Source of the DNA: Promerops cafer
Taxonomy: Eukaryota > Chordata > Aves > Passeriformes > Nectariniidae
Length of the DNA: 64,000 nt
Direction of reading: 5' to 3'
Assembly: GCA_013398275.1 (NCBI GenBank)
Contig: VZSE01013243.1
Location: forward strand, 616,658-680,657
The notes below the pieces were generated by a model that saw only the letters and a program-made list of their open reading frames with translations, did no database searches and was not told the origin of the DNA. Made by a program: the position numbers and the translations under genes. Below, in pieces: positions 38,732 to 52,300 of this stretch (its first letter is position 1; each line of letters begins with the position of its first letter).

Positions 38732-41043
38732 ACATGTAAACGCATGTATTTTATCAGAATAAGATATGGTTCTTTTTAATTTTAAGGGCTTCACAATCAA
38801 TGCGAGTAAGAATGTCAGTTCTTATTTAAACAAGATACAAATGCAGATAGTGCATATTTTCCAAGCAGAAATTCATTATTTCAAATCAATTGTTAGGGCT
38901 AGTTTATCTCAATAAAGAAAAGCACACATTTTACTTTAGACACTCCTCTTCTAAAAGGAACTTACTCTATCATAGATGGAGCAAATACTTGCATGCCGAA
39001 GGTGTCTTCATGCGGGACTTCACCCTGCTGCCCCCCTCGCCCCAAAACTGCTCAGAAACATTAGGTATCAGATAACATAAGTCACAGAGGTACTCAGAAT
39101 TTCCTCTGTTGATAAGAATAGACATTACTGTTAGAGGTTTCTCTGAGAAGGTGTCTGCAAATTAGAATTCATTTTCTGTCCAAACTAAAATAGCTTAAAT
39201 TTATTTGTTCTCCTAGAAGGCATGTTACTTTAAAATGAGAAATGCTGAATATCCCAAGTTGCTGTTTACTTGGAAGTTTTAGATCTGGGAAGATTTAATT
39301 TAGATCATTTCTATGTTTTGTTGCTGATGTGGATATACAAAGAATATTCTGTGGTTTTGACTTTGATTTTTGTGATGATTTTATAGTTTATTTTTCACTG
39401 TTGAAGCATACAGCTATTATTTTCTTTTATGTGCATTTAAGTAAATACTAAGCCAATATATAAAATACATAAACAGCATGCTGGGAACATAGGTATACTC
39501 TGTATGCTTGTAGTGAAGGCTGCTGTCCATTCTTCTGAAAGACGACACTTGACAATTCATGCGACATGGAAAATACAGAGGTTTTAAATAGGGATACAGC
39601 TAAAATGCAAAACTCAGCCAAGGGCAACAATATCCCTTGCAAACTGTTTTTAATAGTCGCAAACTGCCAAATCCTTTAACACCAGAATCAAGTCTAACTG
39701 ACAGCTGAAGGAAAGCACACCTGATACTTAGAGATAAACATGTATAATTTTCAATGTCATAAAATAGGTAGGCTAGATCTAACCTTCAGCCTGGATTCAG
39801 AATGTCATGATACAAAGGGAAATGCAGTTTCTTTTCATTCTGTCTTGGTCATTATCATACGGGCTAAGTCAGAAGCTGTCTCTAAGTCTTCCTTAAAAAT
39901 GGGAGCAAGAAGGCAATTTAATGGCATCTAACTGCAAATATACCACAGTAGTCTTCATAGTTTGTAACTATGGACCCTGTAAAGACAGGCCACGTAGAGA
40001 GCATCTCAGTGGGACTACTCTTATTCTTAAAATCATGAATGTGTTAAATTTGTTCACAAATTATTCTTACTGTATAATTAGTGAAAGCTCTTGATTCTTG
40101 TTGCATAAAATCGCAGTAATGCACGAAGATGGGGACTAAGAGATGAGCTACTTTTTTTCCATTTTACAACGGGTAAACTTAGGTGCAAGAAGATGGAGAG
40201 TCCTGTCCAGACTGGGCAGGGAAATCTTGGCCAAGCCCTGAACTCTTAAGTTTCATCTGGGTACATTTACCTGAAAGCTGTAATTTTAGTTTCAATAAAA
40301 AAGCTATTTGTTTACTAATTCTCTGTAATGACATTTGACTGATGGAATAATTTCAAGTAATTCAAGTAATTTGAAAAGAGAGGATTTTTTTTTGCTGTCC
40401 ACCTTAAAAGAGCATGAGTAAATTAAACAATTCAAACTGGTTACAAAGGTAAGCTAAAATCTAAACATAATAAGACACTGTTTTCAGCATTTCAAAAGAA
40501 CCAAATACAACACATCAGCAGCTTCAAAATCCTTTTGAATAAGTGCACTCAGAAACAACTAACTAGCAAACAAAGCTTTTATGAAGACAGTGTGGTCAGT
40601 GAACTTTTGGCACGTCAATTCTATAAAATGTAGGCCTCTAGAAATATTCCTCATGTTTGAGTAAGTAGAAAAGAGCCAATTTAGCAACAGATGCTCTGGA
40701 TGGAGCATGATGATTTGTTGCTTTTTACAAAGTTCGACAGGCAAGAATTTCTGTAAAAAGAAAAGCCTACTCCTTATGTATTGTTAAAAGAATGTAATTT
40801 TTCTTACATTTTGAAGGATTGAGAATAATAAAGGGATCAGAATCTCAGAGACCAGTGAGATGATTTTATCACATTGCTTTATATTTAGGTGAACTTCTTT
40901 TCAAGTAAGACAGACACTGATTAAACAACATCCCGTATCATGGGATAGCTGTTCTACATCCTAGCATTTATCATAATTTCTAGGCAACACAGCTAATTCT
41001 ATCAATAGATAGATCATCTTAGTCTAATAGAATGGGTCAAGTA

Positions 41044-41146
41044 GTACAGAATCACAGAATATTCTGAGTCGGAAGGAACACACAAGGATCATTGAAGTCC
41101 AGCTGCTGGCCCTGCACAGGAAAGCCCCAAGAATCACATCATGAGT
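41044..41146 (-). mobile_element. CR1 LINE 3' end fragment, minus orientation
   Basis: The plus strand begins ACAGAATCACAGAATATTCT, continues GAGTCGGAAGGAACACACAA and AGCTGCTGGCCCTGCACAGG, and reaches CCCCAAGAATCACATCATGA. This is the antisense of an avian CR1 3' UTR with its short terminal repeats. Only about 100 bp remain. It differs in sequence from the tail in CRIM1 intron 1, so it probably belongs to another CR1 subfamily. The boundaries are estimates. Confidence 0.8.
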
Positions 41147-44100
41147 AGTACATAAAAATGAATGTCCTTTGAAAGTAAAAAGCCTTAGGTTTACATTTTG
41201 TTTTTTTTTTTTAGCTATTGATTTCATGTAAATATGCACATGAAGATTTATAGGAGGAAAAAGTGCTTCAACCTCAGTAATAATAAAAGAGATAAGAAAT
41301 AAGTAGGTAACTGTATCTCATTGTCTTTGGTGAATGTCAAAGCAGAATCAGCATAGTTTCAGCAAACATAGTGTTGGGGTGTTTCCCTACCCATGTATCT
41401 CAGAAGGGCTACTTTACACCTCCAATAGGAAATCTTTATGCTTAATGTAGGATTGTAAAAATGCCAAATAAGAATATAAATTATTAAAAAGGATAAGGGC
41501 ATCAAGGTGGATTGAGTCTACTAATATGATAAAAAATTGCTCTGCCAACAAAATCTATTAAAAATTGCACTAACAAAGTTGATTTTCTAGGTTTGGATTC
41601 AGGAAAGTGATTAAGCACATGCTTAAAGTTAACTTTCCTGAACTGGAGGCCTGCAAAAATTAATATGGGCCTCTGAAAATGGGATACAGGATATTCTGAA
41701 ATATGCTAGGCTCCCCAAAAAAACAGGGCAGAATTTATAAGCTGATGTCTAACAGTGTCTCTTAGTAACACCAGAACCACTAAAAGAATTACAACAGAAA
41801 AGGCAAAACCAGAGAGGCATCTATGCCTGGGTCCAGCACATGACAATTAGTTCTCATTCTGCTCAGAATTCACAACAAAGTTGCTTGTACCATCTGAATA
41901 TACCAATTGTTTTAATAAATTTTGTTGTAAGTTTGAATTGTTTCGGCACTTTTTATTTTTTCTTCCTTTATAATTGCATACGTCAGAGTTACATAATCTG
42001 TTTGATTTCTGCACATCTTTTTTTTAGATGTTGCATGGATTCTTAAAATAGGAAAGATATTGTGTACGCTTGTGTAATTAGAACATTGTTCAGCATATTG
42101 TTTCATTAAGAATGGATATGTTGCAAACTTTTCATGGCAATTACTACAATAGAAGCCTTTGTTTACTTTTCCTAAGTTTTTTCCCCACTTGGTTTCCTAT
42201 TATTCAATATAGATAAATTTTTATGATATCATGGTTCTCACAAAACCTTTATAGGGTTAAGACATATTGATATGAAAGATACAAAAAACCAATATGTTGA
42301 TATAAAATCAAAATGCAAACCCTGGGCAGCATAATTCAGATCCCAATAGTTAGAAATGCAGCCGTAAATGAGAAGGAAAAAGAAGAGGGAAAGGAATTAA
42401 GATTAGACAGCAAATCAAAGTTGATAAAATATGTTTAAAAGGACAATGCTGTTCCTCACTGGCATCTATGGATATAACTAAAATCAGCTCTGTGCCATTT
42501 TGATAGACATAAACATTTAATTCAAATGAAAAATGTATTTTTTTCTTGAGAGTTATCTGAAACAAACAAGAGTGCCCTCCCCAAATTATCCACAATGAAA
42601 ATACATTCAATACATTTTTAAATTCAATTATAATTTGCTCAAGTATAATTATTAGACATTTAAACTATGAACTGGTATGCTTAATTGAGTAAGCATGGTA
42701 AGTCACACATTATTTGTGTCACCTGATAGGATGAGCATGCAAGCAGGCATTAATAAAATAATGAATGGTCTAAAGTTGACTTCTGTGAGCTCAAGCCTGC
42801 AGTTTTTAAGTTCAGTAAACATGAATCCCAAATTTAATTGCTAAATATTCCCAGAAAATGCGTGCTGGGGCTGTATTTATTTATCTTTTTTAACACGGGT
42901 GATTGAATAATTGTTGAGTTTTTGCAACAATATCCTGACACGCTTCTTTTTTTCATTTGTTTGTTTTTCTCTCTTGTTTTTTGCCTGATCACTGCACTAG
43001 GCACAAGCTCAAAGCTATTTATGGGTAAAAACACCAATGATGAAACAAAAGCCAGAATACAGAAGATATGAACAACTTCCTTAATATTTTATGATACTTT
43101 GAAAAAACAGAAAGCAAATTCAATTGTTCAGACTAAGATACTGTATTTTGCTAAATCTGCAAAAACAGTAAGGATAGACAAATTAGTCAAAAGTGAAAAT
43201 TTGCTAGAGCCTTTGAATCCCCAACAATCAGACTTGTGTAATTATTGTAATATAAGTACGCATTTCTGTGGAATGTAAGGACTGAAATGAATGAAAAATG
43301 TGGAAGGAAATTGATGGAAAATAAAATTTCCATTAAAATGGTCATTTATGTAATATGTCTTTTATCATTGGTCTTTTATATAGTATATTTGTTTTCCTTT
43401 ACTGTAAAGCTGTTGAAGAGAGGAGAGAAATGTACAAAGACTGGGTACTCTTCATCATCATTCAGAGCACCTAAATTTGACACCAGCTTTGACTTTGATG
43501 TTGCTGTTTTAAGGTTGACCTAATACTGTTGCCCTGGAAAAGAGCAGTCTTGTCTTTTCCCTCTCCATCCCACCCAGAACTGATCGTTTCTGCTCACTCC
43601 ATTGCAGCAGCTACAGTGACTTGTTCAGTCTCAGGGAGATCAGGTCAATGCACTAATGTTGCTTAAAACTCATGATATTCTTCCAGGGTTAACTTCAAAT
43701 TGATTTACCTTGGTAATAGAAAAGAAGCAGCAGAAATGTGGTGAAAGCTGGACCTAATGCATCAGCATTAGGTTGTTTTTCGGTCAGCTTAAATTCATCA
43801 TGAAACTGATCATCAGCAAGATGTCTAAAAAAATATGATATGAACAGGCTTTGGTTTTCTCACTTCAATAAAAAATGCTGATGATATGAAATTTCTCAGC
43901 CAACTCTGACTCAGGCTTTTATTCACTTTTCTTGCTTGTTTAATGACAGGGGACATAGAGAACATTTTTCACTGTAGTTTCTGCTACATCTGTTGAACAT
44001 AGGTTCCAGAATCATATTTATCTTCTCTTACTTCCTCAACTATAGTCCCTGTTTACAATCACTCACTTTACCATGGTGCTGCTTTTTATATCCGTGGTAG

Positions 44101-47100
44101 ATATTACTGTCAAGACTTATATTGACACATATATTTTCCGATTTCTATCAGAACTCATAGTTCAATGCTGAATAGCAAAAGAGATTCTACTTATCATGCT
44201 CCCAACGAAACCTCTTAAAACCTTCAATATCAGAGGTAATTCTCCATCCTTACCTAGAATGTCTTTCCTAGACAATAAGTAGCCCCACTTTCTTCAACAT
44301 CCCAAATGCTTCTGATATCACTCAGACTTCTCTACAACTGCCCTGTAGTGCTGTGCTTAAACCCACAAATATTTCAATTATAGCATCTCTGAATGTGCCA
44401 TTTCTTTTTACCCTGTGAGACACCTGCTACATCTCAAAACTATTCTTGTTTTTAACATTTACTAATATTTGCGTCTTCTTTTTTCCCCTCTAAGGTTGAC
44501 AAAAGGAAGGAGATTCATTGACAATTCTGCTGCAAAGGCTGGTTTTCTCTTTCTTGTCTTTGACAGGATCATCTGTTCCTGTGCAGAACATGTGGCCTCC
44601 CTGTTCTTCAACTGTACAGAGCAGTGTCCTGCTCTTCCCACTCAGGCTTCCTCCCGTATCATTTCTCCCACTCATCTCTTTAGATCAGGTTTAAAATCTT
44701 GCCTCCACTTCCTGTCACATTAAGATTCTAGCATCTATCATCCACCTGTTAACATTTTGGATATGCCTTTCTGAGTTTGCTTTTCACATAGTGAGAAGGC
44801 CATGGGTTGTCCCTGTGAACCTGTGCAAAGTTAGCATGTCATCTGCCTGTAAACGTTTCCTTAATAGTCTCCTGGGCAACACTTTCTGCAAATCTCTTGA
44901 AAGCAGCCAGATTCTGTCAAAGGCTCTCAATCCATCATATTGATCAAACTGGCTTTACTGTTTCTTGAACTTCCCTGTTTTAACCCCTGCACTACAAGGG
45001 ACTTGCTGTATGTACCCTCAAATTTAAAGGCTTTGGGAAATTGGTTATTTTTTCCTGCTTTTTCCTACGGTACAGTACTTACTACAGAGAAATCTCAGCT
45101 ATGACAGAGGTTGTAGCTGCTAGAGTAAAAAATAAATTATTATAATAGATTAACAATCATTAATTTGAGCATATAAAAATAATATACCATAATCAAACTC
45201 TAAGTCTTTTGTTACTGCTCTAGTGTTACATTTGCGACTAGACAAATGTTAGTGTTTTATCAAATTAAAAATTGCTTTATCTATTTAAAAATCTCTTCAT
45301 TCTTTCAATTAAAATATTACAACAATACAAAAACATTGGCAGAGTTTCTGTACTTGAAAATTGCAGATGATGGAGAACGCACTTTGGGATAAAAGTCACT
45401 GGATGGCACACAAAGAAGTGGCTTTCTTTCACTTTTCTTGGTACAGCCCTTAGTCAGAAAAAAATGGCCACAAATGGCTCTGGAAGTTGCTGCTGGTATT
45501 ATTATGGTAGGAATTCTAATAACCTTTTTATATTTATACAAAGGAGAGATCAAGTTATCTAATTAACTAACAACAGAAAAGTAACTAATTGCAGATTTTA
45601 AGTCTATGTTTGAATAGAGAAGAAGCACTGTTTTTCCAGACTGGATTCTTGTTTTCTTATTATACTTCACCCTAAACATGCTCCTTAAGTTGTGTATCCC
45701 TCTGTGTGCGTACAGACAGTAGGCTGATGTTTTGCACAGAAGCTCCCTTGCTCAACACCCACTGTCTAGGATAATCCAGAAGCAGCAGCAGCAGCAATCT
45801 AACAGCATGTTCCTTCATCAGTGATGCCATCAGAAAGCGCTGTGTGACCTCAACATTTGAGAAAAATGTCTCCATGTATAAAGTAAACCATTAAGTAATT
45901 TGTGTTTATCTTGTTACAGTTCTACTGTTTGCCCAATTCAGGTAAGAAATGGTGACGGCTCTTCACAGAAAGCAAACAAGATCTCAGTAAGATGTAGATG
46001 TTCCTTATTTTCATTAGCCTCATTTAAGCAGATAAAAAAGATTCTGAGTATAGAGAGGAGATGAGCTGGATCCATTACCACTTGTGTATTATTCATAGGG
46101 TTAAACCTGATTATGCCTTCTGGCATCAAAATCTAGTAGTAATCCATGAGGACAGCCCTCATTCAGAGTAATCTAACTTTTTAAGGGCCTTCTGCTTTTC
46201 AGTGTCCTTTCAGCTGCTGTGGATGAAGACATACTGCTCCAGGGATCCTACTTTGATCTCCCTCAGGCCTCCAGTCCCTTTGTGCTGGGGAGGTCAGGGA
46301 TGGCCTATGACAGCTTGGTGATGAAGTGCTCAGCACTTAGGACTTTATATATTGGAGAGAAGCATGAAGGAATGATTTAACAGATGTATTTGTGCCTGCA
46401 GAAATTTATGGGCATGTGGATATTCTGTGCCAGGACTTTTGAGCTGCTGGCAAATATCCTTGCCAAAAGTCATGGAGCTCAGATTTACACAGAGTATATT
46501 TGTCATTAGGGTTGGTATTCATCAAATGTAACCTCGGTATCTTGTATTACTAAATGTCTCAATGCGAGTTGTTTTAATTTTTTCCAGAGATAACCCTGGA
46601 ATTATCTTTAGAGCACTCAACATTCAATCCCTCTCTCTGGTTTTGCCTTTGCTCAACTCCCAGCTCTCTGTGTTGAGTGTGATTGGTGACATTTCTAAAG
46701 AAAGGCATCATGACTGAAAGTTGCCTCACTGTCAATGTCCATACAGTTACTGTTTGGAGGTGGTGGATTTTTCTTTTACCTTCTGAAATACCATAAAATC
46801 TTTGGCTTCATAGAAGATCTCACACTGCTATAATATGATGACTGCAACTTGAGGGGGTGGCCTCTACAAGCCGCTGGCATATGGGTTTTATGTATTAGGG
46901 TCTGTAAAGGAGATACCACTTACAAGGATTTACAGTGTGCCAGGACTGTATGCCAGATGGTAAAAGCCATATGAGTTGCAGAGTTCTTGAAATAATTTTT
47001 TTAGTTTGTTTTTGTTTATCATAGAGGATATGCTTCTGGGTTCATAAAGTTTCAGCATGTTCTGCCTACTGCGTCATGGAGAAAAATATTAACTCCATCC

Positions 47101-47699
47101 TGAATCCAGGCCACCAGGAGAATAAAAATAGTATTTAAAAAAGGAGGTAGGCAGGCCACTTCCTAGGACAGAAAAAATAGTTGGTTTAAAATACATTCTT
47201 GCTATTTTAATAATAAAATGAATAGATTGTTACTGCTGTTATTCTCTGAAACTATTTATTCAGAAGATTAAGCAGAGTTCTTTGAAACAAGTGTATTTAA
47301 ACCCTCTGCTTATCCTGTTCACCAGGAAATGCAAAGTTTTTCTTGCTATGAAGAATTAGTCACATTTGAGTTTGAGCATATGTTCACTCAGTATCATGGA
47401 GGGGCTTCTCCTACCACAAAAAGTTGCTATAATATAATTGAGTAATTGGTAATTTGAGGTCACAGGCCAGGAAACTCATGGGACATTGGACTAGCAGGAA
47501 CTCCAGGTACACCCCACATGGGAGTAAGGGCACAGTGTGCATGGGCTGTAGGGGGGTCGCCAACCCACAACACTTAGTACAACAGATGTACTGCGATAAA
47601 GAGGACACAGCATCACGGTATTTAACTGGATTGCCCATCTTCTTTGAAGCCAACTACTGTGCTTGTGAAAATTCATCTAAACCCACCATTTCTTCACAA

Positions 47700-48215
47700 G
47701 AAAGAAGACATGCGACCGTCAGGAAAACCGTGGAGACACCGGGCTGAGGGGACCCTGAGGGCACAGAGGCCTCCGCGGGCCCAACCCTCAGGCTGCAGGC
47801 AGGCGCTGGGCAAGACCTCCTGCAAAACGGGAGCCCGCCCTCCTGGCCCGCCGCGGCTCCCGGGTTCGGGTTCGGGTTCGGGTNCGCGTGTTCCTGTTAT
47901 TGTCCCTAAATAGCTGACCTTGGGAGAGACGCGGCCCCGCTCCGAGCTGCGCGCTGCCGCCCGCGCCGCCTTATCAGCCGTTTGTTTAGCTGGGTGGGAA
48001 GCCGAGCCACGCCTGCCCGGCCCGCCGGCAGCTTAGGGTTTTTCCAACCAGCCCCGCTGGATTTCACTAGGCTCCTCGTAGCAAAGTGTCTCGAAGCACG
48101 GGGTAATGCCCTGGTTTTAAAATTTGTGTCCCCCGGGGTGCGTTAGGGAGCGCGGTGCCGCGAACGCGATCAGAGCTGGCTCCGAGCTACGCCCAGAACG
48201 CCACAAGTTTATGTG
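47700..48215. promoter_or_regulatory. Isolated GC/CpG-rich block (candidate orphan CpG island)
   Basis: About 500 bp of GC-rich sequence with many intact CpGs stands alone in A+T-rich DNA about 30 kb upstream of the CRIM1 start. It holds several good consensus sites close together: TGACCTTGG at 47915-47923 (nuclear receptor half-site of the ERR/NR5A type), CTTATCAG at 47970-47977 (GATA type) and TTTGTTTAG at 47981-47989 (forkhead-like). No coding exon is convincing; an open frame reaching in from 47644 is Pro/Arg-rich with no domain. It could be the promoter of an unannotated non-coding transcript or a CpG-rich enhancer or poised element acting on CRIM1. Which of these is right is inference. 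Confidence 0.6.
47867..47888. repeat. (GGGTTC)n hexamer array, telomere-like variant
   Basis: About three and a half copies of GGGTTC end at an undetermined base (N at 47884) and run into CGCG. The unit is one base away from the vertebrate telomere hexamer. The N suggests unresolved repeat length or a sequencing problem, so the array may be longer in the genome. Confidence 0.75.
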
Positions 48216-48737
48216 AAAATGAAGTAATCGTAGGTTCAGTATAAATTCCTGTGTTAAATCCCCCACTTCATGCTTTGAATCTGCGTCACTTCAGCTAGAC
48301 TACAGCTACCATTGACATACAGGCTGTGGATATGATCCAGGAAAACAAGATATTTTGGGACCGGTGAAGGGCATCTCAAGTTTGTATTGCTTACTGGTAA
48401 AATTATTCATTTTTGTTGAAACCTGCAATTCCTGGCTGAACCATGCTGTGATAAATAGGGGTAAAACATGGTTTGCCTGACTATTGATAGTAAGCTGCAT
48501 GCTGCTTTTTGTGAGTGAGAGATCACTGCTGCTTGTGGAGGCGTCCCAGTCTAATCCCTTCCGTAGACAAAATTGACAGCACAGCCACATGGTGTACATG
48601 ACAGATGAAACTGCATGAATGCTTTATATTTATGTTATTTAATTCCAAGTGTAAATTGGTAGTGAGAATTCTGTTGTAACCACCAAAAATAATCACCCCT
48701 TGTGCCAATTCTCCTCCATGTTTCCTGATACATTTTG

Positions 48738-48830
48738 GTTTTTTTTGTTTTTTTTTTTCTTTTAGTCAGTCTCTCAGCCACTACAGGGATTTTTTTTTTT
48801 TGTTTTGTTTTTGTTTTTGTTTTTGTTTTT
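48738..48830. repeat. T-rich tract ending in (GTTTTT)n
   Basis: There are poly-T runs, then regular TTTTTG units at 48791-48830, with about 30 bases of ordinary sequence in between. On the minus strand this reads AAAAAC repeats. It could be an expanded old poly-A tail of an unrecognised retrotransposed sequence, or plain microsatellite. Confidence 0.85.
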
Positions 48831-49310
48831 GCTAATTGAGCTATTACAGTGTTGTTTTCAGGCACTTGGGCCTAAGAGACTTCAATGGAGATGGGCATTT
48901 AGAATGCACTGAACACCCTGATTTGACTCTTAGTTATTTGGAACCAGTTTGCTGACTTAAATGTGCCATTGTACAAATTTACGTGATTGCTTTTTTCCGT
49001 TTTCTGTTCCTTATCTCTGTAGGAGTTCAAAAAATATACTTTCAAACAACAAAAGTTGCAACACAGGCCAAAGTATATAGTGTTGAGAAGCTCCCAGTCA
49101 GACCCAAACTTGTAGCTGCTGATCCAAAGTGTTAAGCCAATTTTTGATACATCTAATTTATGGGAATATTTCATCACACAGAAGCCCTTTACAACCAAAC
49201 AAGGAGATACAACCTATATTTCTAGAAGGGAGCAGATCCACATACAAGTTTGTTGTGTCCACAGACACAACAAGTTTATAGAGAATAATTCTTACCAAAC
49301 AGATCAAGTT

Positions 49311-49381
49311 GGGTTTTTTGCATTGGGTTTGGGTTTTTTTTTTTTGGGTTTTTTTTTTTTTTTTTGGTGTTTATTTTTTTT
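49311..49381. repeat. T/G-rich tract with long T runs and GGG interruptions
   Basis: Alternating GGG and runs of up to 18 Ts span about 70 bp. This is low-complexity DNA with no coding content. Confidence 0.85.
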
Positions 49382-52300
49382 CATTAGAAAAAGACTTCAG
49401 AGCTGTTTTTCAGAAGTTTGTGCAGCTGTTAGTTTAGTTGGGTAGAAGGAGGTTTTGGCTTTCAGTTTAAAGTAAATATTTTCAGGGATCAAAGAGGTGG
49501 AAAATGGGGGTGAGGTGAGTTTGCATGTTGAGAGGTAGCTACTCAGCCCTGAGTGGGCTATTACACAAACAGGTATTATATCTATGTTTTTGTCTACCAC
49601 ACATCCAATACCCTGCCAACACACAAAAATATATATTGACTTATGTTTTGGATAATTTGAATAAAACAAATCCAGAAAGCAAACCTGAGAAGTTCTTGTT
49701 TTTATGGTCTCCTTTCTCCCTCATGACTCCAAGAGTGTATGGTGTCTGGCCTTATGTCTTGCCACACCTTTCTCTATTGACAGAAATGCTTTGAGTTTCA
49801 TTTGGAGGGATTTGGGTTAACCACTAGCTAGAGGTCAAGAAATTCTCCATTCATGTGGAGATGAGCCCTCAGTCTGAGTTTTATCCTTAATCTAGCTACT
49901 GCTCCTCAAGGTTTGTCTTAAAAGCATGTGGAAGGATCTATTGGGTATTTTAATTGTCTTCAGTTTTGAGAAGAGGATTTTGGGATCTAGGCACAAATAT
50001 TCATAAAACAGATGCCTCTAAAGCAACAGCTAGAAGCAAGGGCCTAAGCCTGGACCTCACAAGGTGAGAAATGGAGGCCCCGTGGAGGCCTCTCACAGCT
50101 CTTTCCCAATAGTCTGACAAAAGCGACACCACTGCACCAAAATGTAGCTGTCCTTAGGTACAGGCAGCCAAACCCCAGAGATGGAGCAGGAGACAGGTTG
50201 CAGAACCCATGAGAGCATTCAGGGCCCTGACAGATGTCAGCTATCATGAACACGAGAATCAAAATAACTGCTCTGAGATTTTTACACCATTCCTCAACAT
50301 TTTCTTTATACACAGCAAAGAGGAGGAGATGTAACTTGTCACAGAAGAGGAAGAAACACTCAACACTCTCATCAGGCCTGCAAAGGCTGCACAGAACTCT
50401 TTCAGCCTGAAGTCTGATGGTTAAGTAACAATCAGGTTCAAAGGACCACCTCAGCTTCCTGCCTGAACTAAGTACTTCCTCTGGCTCCCCATGCTTTTTG
50501 TCCTTACGTTCAGGGGTCCTTGAGAGTTCCTTAGTCAGTCCCTGCAGCAGCCACCTTCTCTCTCCACAGAGTTTGCATTTGTCAGTGTCTGGTACAGAAG
50601 TCACCAACTTCTGCTGCTCTGTAATGCTCTGTGTTTATGGAGAGCCTCCCTTGAAATTATTTGGAGAGCCATTCATGCTCCACTCCATCAGATCATCTGC
50701 CTTAAGATTCCTCCTAAGGAGGATGCTTTTAGAAAATCAGGCAATTACACTAATGGTGGCTAACCTGAGGGGAAGGTAGGAAGAGGGTGAGGGGGTTTGA
50801 GGTATTGTAATATTTAAATAATAATTATCTATTAACATGTTTCTAAAATGGTTAAAAGTTTAGATACATGTTTTTCACCAATCACTCCATTTCATAATTT
50901 TTATTAATTTTTTTTAGATACAATCTCTAGTTGATTTGGTCTTAAAATCATTTTCCTTCACTAACTAAAAGAGGTTATTAAGAACATCTTAATTATGACT
51001 CTGATTCAGAAAGAAAGACAAATTAGGTATGTCCTGAAGAGCTGTGCAAAACTGGAACCAAAATTACTAGTGCTACTTGTAGTATAATTTTGGCCTGTAT
51101 TAATTTGTTACCTTTTTCTTAATTGTAAAAGATTTCTTCTTTGTCTGATGGGGATTTGAGCAGTGGAGTATTTGACCCATTAGGTTAAGCTATGGGACAG
51201 TTTTTAGCACTTTTATGGAGATTTTATTTTTCTTTGCCTCATTTTAAACATCATCTCTGATTTGTCATGAGCAAGGAAAAAGGTCATTGAAAAGGATGAC
51301 ATTAGTTGGTAGGTTCTTTCCAGTGTTAACATGCCCAACCTGCTAGCAGTGTAATATTTCTTTTAACAAATGTGCCAGGGTTCTTATGTTCAGAACTGGA
51401 AGAGTTCAAATACTCCTAAAGCATGGAGGAGAGGGCACTGAAAGAGTGCCATGGGTTAGTATGCAGAATTACTTTGAATAAATAGGCTTTTGAAAGAGCA
51501 GCCTCAGAAAAAAACGCAGTTTCCTGAGAATGCAGTTTGTGACTTTAATAATCTGTATGGTAAAGTGACAGAAAATGAATGGGATTGAAATCCTTTACTT
51601 TGTCACAAGACACATAAATGAGATAGAAATTATCTAGATTTCACAGAGATTAATAATCAGTCATGTAGGTAGCTATAGCTGGTGCTCATCCCAGCACATA
51701 GCTTTGTTGACTGGCCAGAATATCAAAAACTCATGGAGCTTATTGATTGTTTCTGGATTATCTGAAGAAATTGTTTGATAACAGTCCACAACTGTTTTGA
51801 AACAATTTCAGACACATTCACTAAAGCATGGTAGAACTGCTGCTTATCTCCCAGGATCAAATGGATAAACAAGGCTTTTGTCCATACATTTGAAAAAACT
51901 CTGGAGAAAATTAAGCAGAATTTTATTTGCAAATACAAACTCCTTATCAAAGTCCACCATACCAGCAACTTTAATCAAAGGCTTTCTAGACTTTATGATT
52001 TGTTACAGATAGCATGTGTTTTGCACAGGAACTGGATAAATATGGTGGAGAAAATAGAGTCTGTAATGTATGCCTCCCAGACATTCTGCATCCATCAGTA
52101 GGATATGCATAAAATTACAAAGGATAAAACAATTAGGACAAAGGTGTTGTCGAGAGGGTATATTACTGGGAGCATGGCATGGCTGTTTTTGGGAAAAGGG
52201 GCATAATGAAGAAATATAGTGACCAGCTGTTACAAGACAAAAAGGTTTAGGAAGAGAAAAGTGTGCTGAAATTAAAGCTGATGTCCATGCAGTTACTGGG

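Larger units (their letters stand above)
35349..47700. other. Non-coding flank between the CR1 LINE and the distal CpG block
   Basis: About 12.4 kb of A+T-rich intergenic DNA. The longest open frames are under about 90 codons and none shows a recognisable domain. Contents I can name are the TA-rich microsatellite at 38.66-38.73 kb, a CR1 tail at 41.04-41.15 kb and a short (AGC)5 at 45781-45796. I see nothing else identifiable. Confidence 0.7.

Noticed and set aside
38558..38800. 80-codon frame with alternating Ile-Tyr residues
   Set aside because: It is a translation of the TA dinucleotide microsatellite.
45781..45796. (AGC)5 trinucleotide run as a possible coding polyglutamine or polyserine tract
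   Set aside because: It is only five units, in a short frame with no other coding sign.
47411..47747. Open frames on both strands just before the isolated CpG block, suspected as part of a retroviral or gene exon
   Set aside because: I found no recognisable polyprotein motif, long terminal repeat or splice structure, and the two strands are open over the same stretch.
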